From contig NZ_CALHIQ010000151.1 of assembly GCF_938030725.1 (NCBI RefSeq), positions 1-9,422 of the forward strand: a stretch of DNA of 9,422 nt, given 5' to 3'. Source of the DNA: an uncultured Fretibacterium sp. (GTDB lineage Bacteria; Synergistota; Synergistia; Synergistales; Aminobacteriaceae). The notes under the pieces are model-generated. The model was not told the DNA's origin, searched no databases, and worked only from the letters and a program-made list of their open reading frames with translations. Within the stretch, counting starts at the first letter, position 1, and every line of letters begins with the position of its first letter. Positions 5,898 to 9,422 of this stretch are shown piece by piece. The translations under genes were made by a program, and so were the position numbers.

Positions 5898-7073
5898 GTG
5901 GATTACGCGAAGGAATCACTGCGGCTTCACAAAAAGTGGGGAGGTAAGATCGAGGTCGTGGCTACTGTGCCTGTGGCTACGAAAGAGGACCTATCTCTGG
6001 CCTACACACCTGGCGTGGCCCAGCCCTGCCTTGAAATCCAGAAGGACACGGACAAGAGCTACACGCTCACGCGTCGCCACAACCTGTGCCTCGTCGTCAC
6101 GGACGGCAGCGCGGTGTTGGGGCTCGGCGACATCGGGCCGGAGGCTGGGATGCCAGTTATGGAAGGCAAGTGCGTGCTCTTCAAGGCCTTTGGAGGCGTT
6201 GACGCGTTTCCCCTGTGCGTCAAGACGAAGGACGTCGACAAATTCGTCGAAACCGTCTGCAATATATCGGGTTCGTTCGGCGGAATCAACCTTGAGGATA
6301 TAGCTGCTCCGCGCTGTTTTGAGATTGAGCGCAAACTGAAGGAGAAGTGTGACATTCCGATCTTCCACGACGACCAGCACGGCACGGCTGTTATAACTTT
6401 GGCTGGTCTCATGAACGCGCTTAAGGTTGTGGGCAAGGAGTTGGATGAAGTCAAAATCGCGATAAGTGGTGCAGGGGCCGCGGCCATAGCCATAGCGAAG
6501 CTGCTCCTGAGCGCCAGGGCGAAGGATATCACGCTTTGTGACAGGACGGGTGCTATTTACAAGGGCCGCGGCAAGGGCATGAACTGGATTAAGGAGGAGA
6601 TAGCCGAGGTCACGAACCCAAGTAAAATAAAGGGTACGCTCGCGGACGCGATGAGGGGAGCAGACGTATTTATCGGGGTTTCTGCCCCGAACAGTGTGAG
6701 TCAGGATATGGTGCGCAGTATGGCGAAGGACGCGATTGTATTCGCCTGCGCGAACCCAACGCCAGAGATATTCCCTGATGACGCAAGAGCTGCAGGGGCG
6801 CGGGTGATATCGACTGGCCGCAGCGACTTCCCGAACCAGATCAACAACGTGCTGGCGTTCCCTGGCATATTCAGGGGGGTGTTCGACGTGCGCGCCAGCG
6901 ACATCAACGAGGAGATGAAGGTGGCGGCAGCCCACGCGCTCGCCAGTCTGATACCTGAGGGCGAACTCAACGAGAACAATATCATCCCTGAGGCGTTCAA
7001 CTTAAAGGTCGGTCCGGCGGTAGCCAAGGCAGTGGCTGAAGCTGCGCGAAAATCCGGTGTGGCACGGATTTGA
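5898..7073 (+). CDS. Malic enzyme (NAD(P)-dependent malate dehydrogenase, decarboxylating), short bacterial form
   Basis: Oxidatively decarboxylates malate to pyruvate and CO2 with reduction of NAD(P). The product is 391 residues, the compact bacterial form without the phosphotransacetylase-like tail of MaeB. Visible marks: SLAYTPGVAQPC with Y36, TDGSAVLGLGDIGPEAG (68-84), EGKCVLFKAFGGVDAFP (89-105, with the catalytic lysine region K91/K96), NLEDIAAPRCFEIE (131-144), the metal motif HDDQHGTA (157-164), Rossmann GAGAAAIA (191-198), CANPTPEIFP, and the C-terminal GRSDFPNQINNVLAFPGIFRG. D215 at the end of the second Rossmann strand (LCDRTG) favours NAD over NADP, a weak inference. The start is a GTG with AAGGAAGG 8 nt upstream. 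The gap to fumC is 68 nt with no terminator visible, so it probably closes the operon and drains malate to pyruvate. Confidence 0.95.
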   Translation: MDYAKESLRLHKKWGGKIEVVATVPVATKEDLSLAYTPGVAQPCLEIQKDTDKSYTLTRRHNLCLVVTDGSAVLGLGDIGPEAGMPVMEGKCVLFKAFGGVDAFPLCVKTKDVDKFVETVCNISGSFGGINLEDIAAPRCFEIERKLKEKCDIPIFHDDQHGTAVITLAGLMNALKVVGKELDEVKIAISGAGAAAIAIAKLLLSARAKDITLCDRTGAIYKGRGKGMNWIKEEIAEVTNPSKIKGTLADAMRGADVFIGVSAPNSVSQDMVRSMAKDAIVFACANPTPEIFPDDARAAGARVISTGRSDFPNQINNVLAFPGIFRGVFDVRASDINEEMKVAAAHALASLIPEGELNENNIIPEAFNLKVGPAVAKAVAEAARKSGVARI

Positions 7074-7089
7074 GACCAGTATCTGAATA

Positions 7090-7578
7090 AATCGCGAAAT
7101 TTAATGACGTGGGCGGATTCACTACCGAGGTTTTTAGCAAAAGCTGGCTGGATGCCAAGGCTGGGGGCTTTGACGCCGTCGGTCATCTGCACCCTTTCTT
7201 GGATGAGCCGCGTAGTCAGCCTTATAAGGGTACGTACGCTTCCATGATCTCAGAGGCGGTGGATCGTGTGGGCAAGATTCGGGCGATGACAGGTGGTAGT
7301 ATCGATTTGTGTCTGGAACTCCAGCGTCGCATGAAGCGAGGGGAAGCCATTGCGTTGGCTCATGCCGTGGAGAAATACAACCCTATGTCCTGGAGGATCT
7401 CACCACTCCGGGGGCACGTCAAATTGGGCTCTGGTGACGTGGATGTCTCGGATTGAGGGAGGGATGTGCTGCCAGCGATCCCCCGGGTATGGGGGGCTTG
7501 ACACCAGATGTAGAGAAGAAAAATCCTCTCATCCGCCTGACGAGGCTGCGTGAGGATGGCTCTATTGTAGATCAATGA
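7090..7578 (+). pseudogene. Decayed enolase-superfamily gene (mandelate racemase / sugar-acid dehydratase type)
   Basis: From about 7090, one frame reads GGFDAVGHLHPFLDEP, YASMISEAVDRVGKIRAMTGG, IDLCLELQRRMKRGEAIALA and VEKYNPMSW, matching the first barrel strands of the mandelate racemase/galactonate dehydratase group (E in LCLEL at the first metal-ligand position). Near 7390 the frame slips: from 7393 the +1-shifted frame reads EDLTTPG, the expected second metal-ligand strand (EDP or EDL), then hits TGA at 7435. Further along that same frame, DPPGMGGLTPDVEKKNPLIR and the stop at 7576-7578 look like a normal superfamily C-terminus (PG-G followed by an acidic helix). Family members run about 380-400 residues; here the N-terminal capping domain and roughly a hundred residues of the barrel are absent. 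A 115-codon frame from GTG 7109 has no convincing ribosome binding site. Original substrate unknown. Confidence 0.72.
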
Positions 7579-7678
7579 CGCAGCGGGGTTGTCCGGGGAG
7601 ATGTTCGTCACCCCTCTTTGCCCGTTATTCCGACGCTTTGTCCGCACCAATTCTTTTTTCGGAAAGGAGTCGAGGCCT

Positions 7679-8836
7679 ATGCAGCACAACTTTGACGAAC
7701 CAGTGATGCGCAGTGGGACCGATAGCAAAAAATATCTACATTACGGACCAGACGTGCTGCCTATGTGGATTGCAGACACCGATTTTAAGTGTCCTCAGCC
7801 CGTAATCGACGCCTGCGTTAAGCGTATGATGGAGGGAGTATACGGTTATCCGGATGTCAGCGAAGATTTCAAGGTAGCTGTTGCCCTGTGGCAAAAAAAG
7901 CGCTTTGGCTGGGAAGTGCCATCCAGCTTTTGTGAATTCGTGCCAGGTGTAATCCCCGGCATTATTTGCGCGGTGCGCGCACTGAGCCATCCTGGTGATA
8001 ACCTGGCGATGTTCACCCCCTCTTACCCGCCCTTCAATGATCTGGCCATGCATAATGGCCGGAATGTACTTCGATGTGAACTTAAGCCTGTGAATGGCCG
8101 CTATGAAATCAACTTCGAGCAGTTGGAGGCTTTTCTGGCTGAAGAGCGCACCCGCCTATTCCTGCTGTGCAATCCCCATAATCCGACGGGCCGGGTATTT
8201 ACGAAGGAGGAATTGACCCGGATTGGAGAACTATGCCTCAAGCATCATACGATTGTGCTGTCCGACGAGATACACGGAGATATTGTGTACAAGGGCTTCC
8301 GTCATACGCCATTTGCCAGCCTCAGGCCAGAGTTCGCGGAGCATTCCGTAACCTTCGTTAACGCCAGCAAAACCTTCAATGTAGCCGGGTTCCGCACAGC
8401 GGGGTTCATCTGCACCAACGCGGATTTGAAAGGCCGCATCCATGAAGCCGTACTGGATAACAAGGGCATAGGTGAAAACCTCTGCGGTACCCAGGCCGCC
8501 ATCGCTGCCTATACTCATTGCGATTACTACGCCGATCAGCTTGTGGAATATCTGGAGGGAAATCTGGATATCCTGTGCGCTTTTCTGGAAAAAACGGATA
8601 AAATTTCCGTTCTACGCCCTGAAGGAACCTATCTGATCTGGTTGGACTGTCGGAAGATGGGACTGGAACAGGATGAACTCGTACGCTTTTTTGAGGAGAA
8701 GGCGAAGTTAGGCCTCAACAATGGCACTAACTTTGGACAGGAGGGTCTTGGCCACATGCGCATCAATATTGCCACCACCCGAGCCAACGTGATAGAGGCG
8801 ATACGTCGGCTGTCAACAGCACTTGAAACGTTATAA
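7679..8836 (+). CDS. PatB/MalY-type PLP-dependent C-S beta-lyase (cystathionine beta-lyase-like aminotransferase fold)
   Basis: A 385-residue fold-type I PLP enzyme of the PatB/MalY branch, which releases thiol, pyruvate and ammonia from cystathionine, cysteine or other S-conjugates. Marks: the N-terminal LPMWIADTDFKCPQPVIDA (27-45) typical of this branch, GYPDVSEDF (56-64), TPSYPPF (113-119), CNPHNPTGRV (164-173) with the cofactor-ring Asn, LSDEIHGDIVY with D196 binding the pyridine nitrogen, NASKTFNVAGFRTAG with the Schiff-base lysine K231, and C-terminal GHMRINIATTR with the carboxylate-binding R361. ATG 7679 has GGAG 9 nt upstream and gives the family N-terminus; an in-frame GTG at 7589 would add an unrelated extension. 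It lies 100 nt after the decayed gene and 46 nt before the transporter receptor, so it may share a transcript with the latter. Some members act as aminotransferases, so the precise substrate is open. Confidence 0.9.
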   Translation: MQHNFDEPVMRSGTDSKKYLHYGPDVLPMWIADTDFKCPQPVIDACVKRMMEGVYGYPDVSEDFKVAVALWQKKRFGWEVPSSFCEFVPGVIPGIICAVRALSHPGDNLAMFTPSYPPFNDLAMHNGRNVLRCELKPVNGRYEINFEQLEAFLAEERTRLFLLCNPHNPTGRVFTKEELTRIGELCLKHHTIVLSDEIHGDIVYKGFRHTPFASLRPEFAEHSVTFVNASKTFNVAGFRTAGFICTNADLKGRIHEAVLDNKGIGENLCGTQAAIAAYTHCDYYADQLVEYLEGNLDILCAFLEKTDKISVLRPEGTYLIWLDCRKMGLEQDELVRFFEEKAKLGLNNGTNFGQEGLGHMRINIATTRANVIEAIRRLSTALETL

Positions 8837-8858
8837 TTGACCAACTTTGATTGGTTAA
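8837..8858 (+). promoter_or_regulatory. Small stem-loop between the C-S lyase gene and tctC
   Basis: TTGACCAA (8837-8844) and TTGGTTAA (8851-8858) pair over 8 bp with one G-U pair around a 6-nt loop. It begins just after the lyase stop codon and ends about 8 nt before the AGGAGG of the next gene. No T run follows, so it is not a clear terminator; it could be an operator or an mRNA processing or stabilising hairpin that sets different levels of lyase and receptor. Confidence 0.35.
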
Positions 8859-8882
8859 AATAAAAAGGAGGACGTTTTAATT

Positions 8883-9422
8883 ATGAAGAAGATTCGGTCT
8901 ATCGCTCTGATGCTTGTTCTTGTTTTTGCTCTGCCGGTCGGTGCGCTTGCAACAGATTTCCCTGCCAAGAATATCACCATTGTCGTGCCCTACGCCGCGG
9001 GCGGTGGTGTGGATATCACTACCCGTGTGTTTACAGACACAGCCGGCAGGGATTATTTTAATGGTCATAGCCTGATTGTTGAGGACCGTGGTGGTGGTGG
9101 CGCTGTGATTGGACAAACCTATGTTGCAAACGCCAAGCCAGATGGCTACACCCTGTTGGCGTATACCAGTGCTGTAGTCAATAATCCTCTGCTGAAAGAC
9201 GTCACCTATACCCTAAAATCCTTCAAGACACTAGGCATGGTATGCTTCGATCCAGAGATTATCGTGGTTCCAAAGGACTCAGCCTTTAAGACATTTAAGG
9301 ATATGGTGGACTATACTAAAGAAAACGATGTGACCGTCTCCACTCCAGGCCATTCGACCTCTCACCATATAGCTGCTATCCGGTTGAGCAATGAATTCGG
9401 TGGCTTGAAATTCAACTACATC
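8883..9422 (+). CDS. TctC/Bug family tripartite tricarboxylate transporter solute-binding receptor, 5' part
   Basis: The frame runs 180 codons from ATG 8883 to the right edge, so about 55-60% of a typical 320-residue TctC/Bug protein is present. Residues 1-23 are a signal peptide (MKKIRS, hydrophobic LMLVLVFALPVG, then ALA before T24). Mature family marks: FPAKNITIVVPYAAGGGVD (26-44), the conserved first strand and phosphate-loop-like turn binding the ligand carboxylate, followed by VEDRGGGGAVIGQTYVANAKPDGYTLL. These receptors capture carboxylates such as citrate, tartrate or other diacids and hand them to the TctA/TctB membrane proteins, which should lie beyond the right edge. AGGAGG lies 11 nt upstream of the ATG. 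It starts 46 nt after the C-S lyase gene. The ligand cannot be read from the sequence. Confidence 0.92.
   Translation, partial: MKKIRSIALMLVLVFALPVGALATDFPAKNITIVVPYAAGGGVDITTRVFTDTAGRDYFNGHSLIVEDRGGGGAVIGQTYVANAKPDGYTLLAYTSAVVNNPLLKDVTYTLKSFKTLGMVCFDPEIIVVPKDSAFKTFKDMVDYTKENDVTVSTPGHSTSHHIAAIRLSNEFGGLKFNYI

Noticed and set aside
5991..6935. 314-codon minus-strand open frame
   Set aside because: Entirely antisense to the malic enzyme gene, which has every family motif; the antisense product is rich in R, H and V and resembles nothing.
7109..7456. 115-codon frame as an intact small protein
   Set aside because: It covers only an internal barrel piece of a much larger family, and the rest of the gene continues in a shifted frame, so it is part of a pseudogene.
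7498..7530. Perfect TTGACA as a -35 for the C-S lyase gene
   Set aside because: No acceptable -10 at 16-18 nt, and the bases are explained as part of the decayed enolase-superfamily C-terminus.
7595..7614. GGGG/CCCC hairpin after the decayed gene as a terminator
   Set aside because: The stem is interrupted by an A-A mismatch and is followed only by TCTTTG, too weak to call.

Overview
The window is a stretch of about 50% GC bacterial chromosome carrying metabolic and uptake genes. The DUF3798 periplasmic protein, the split two-subunit class I hydro-lyase, a MmgE/PrpD protein, a tripartite tricarboxylate transporter (TTT) receptor and an enolase-superfamily remnant together resemble anaerobic amino-acid- and organic-acid-fermenting bacteria such as Synergistota. 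That assignment rests on gene content only. No rRNA, tRNA, CRISPR array or intact mobile element was seen.

Layout. Positions 1-751 (minus strand) hold most of a secreted DUF3798 protein that runs off the left edge. It is transcribed away from the rest, from a good sigma-70-type promoter (807-835) whose -35 and -10 elements each lie in an inverted repeat. Positions 752-1553 contain no gene I can defend; they hold that promoter, an unassigned stretch with a terminator-like inverted repeat, and an extended -10 promoter plus a possibly structured leader for the next operon. Positions 1554-7073 hold five closely spaced plus-strand genes: MmgE/PrpD family protein, class I fumarase-type alpha subunit, its beta subunit, class II fumarase (fumC) and malic enzyme. 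Positions 7090-7578 are the ruins of an enolase-superfamily (mandelate racemase/sugar-acid dehydratase type) gene with a frameshift and internal deletion. Positions 7679-8836 encode a PatB/MalY-type PLP C-S lyase, and 8883 to the right edge begins a TctC-type solute receptor of a TTT system.

How the genes may work together. FumC plus malic enzyme gives fumarate -> malate -> pyruvate + CO2 + NAD(P)H, a catabolic route ending at pyruvate. Two upstream enzymes of the dehydratase/isomerase type (MmgE/PrpD and the Fe-S hydro-lyase) may feed it. The Fe-S alpha subunit retains the three cluster cysteines, but its substrate-pocket motifs are not those of standard fumarase (CQSPG where CQDTG is usual; KGCGAEL where KG-G-SEN is usual). 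A canonical FumC lies in the same operon, so the Fe-S enzyme may act on a substrate other than fumarate/malate, making the cluster a candidate for an uncharacterised hydroxy- or branched di/tricarboxylate degradation route. The TctC receptor downstream is a possible, unproven, uptake partner.
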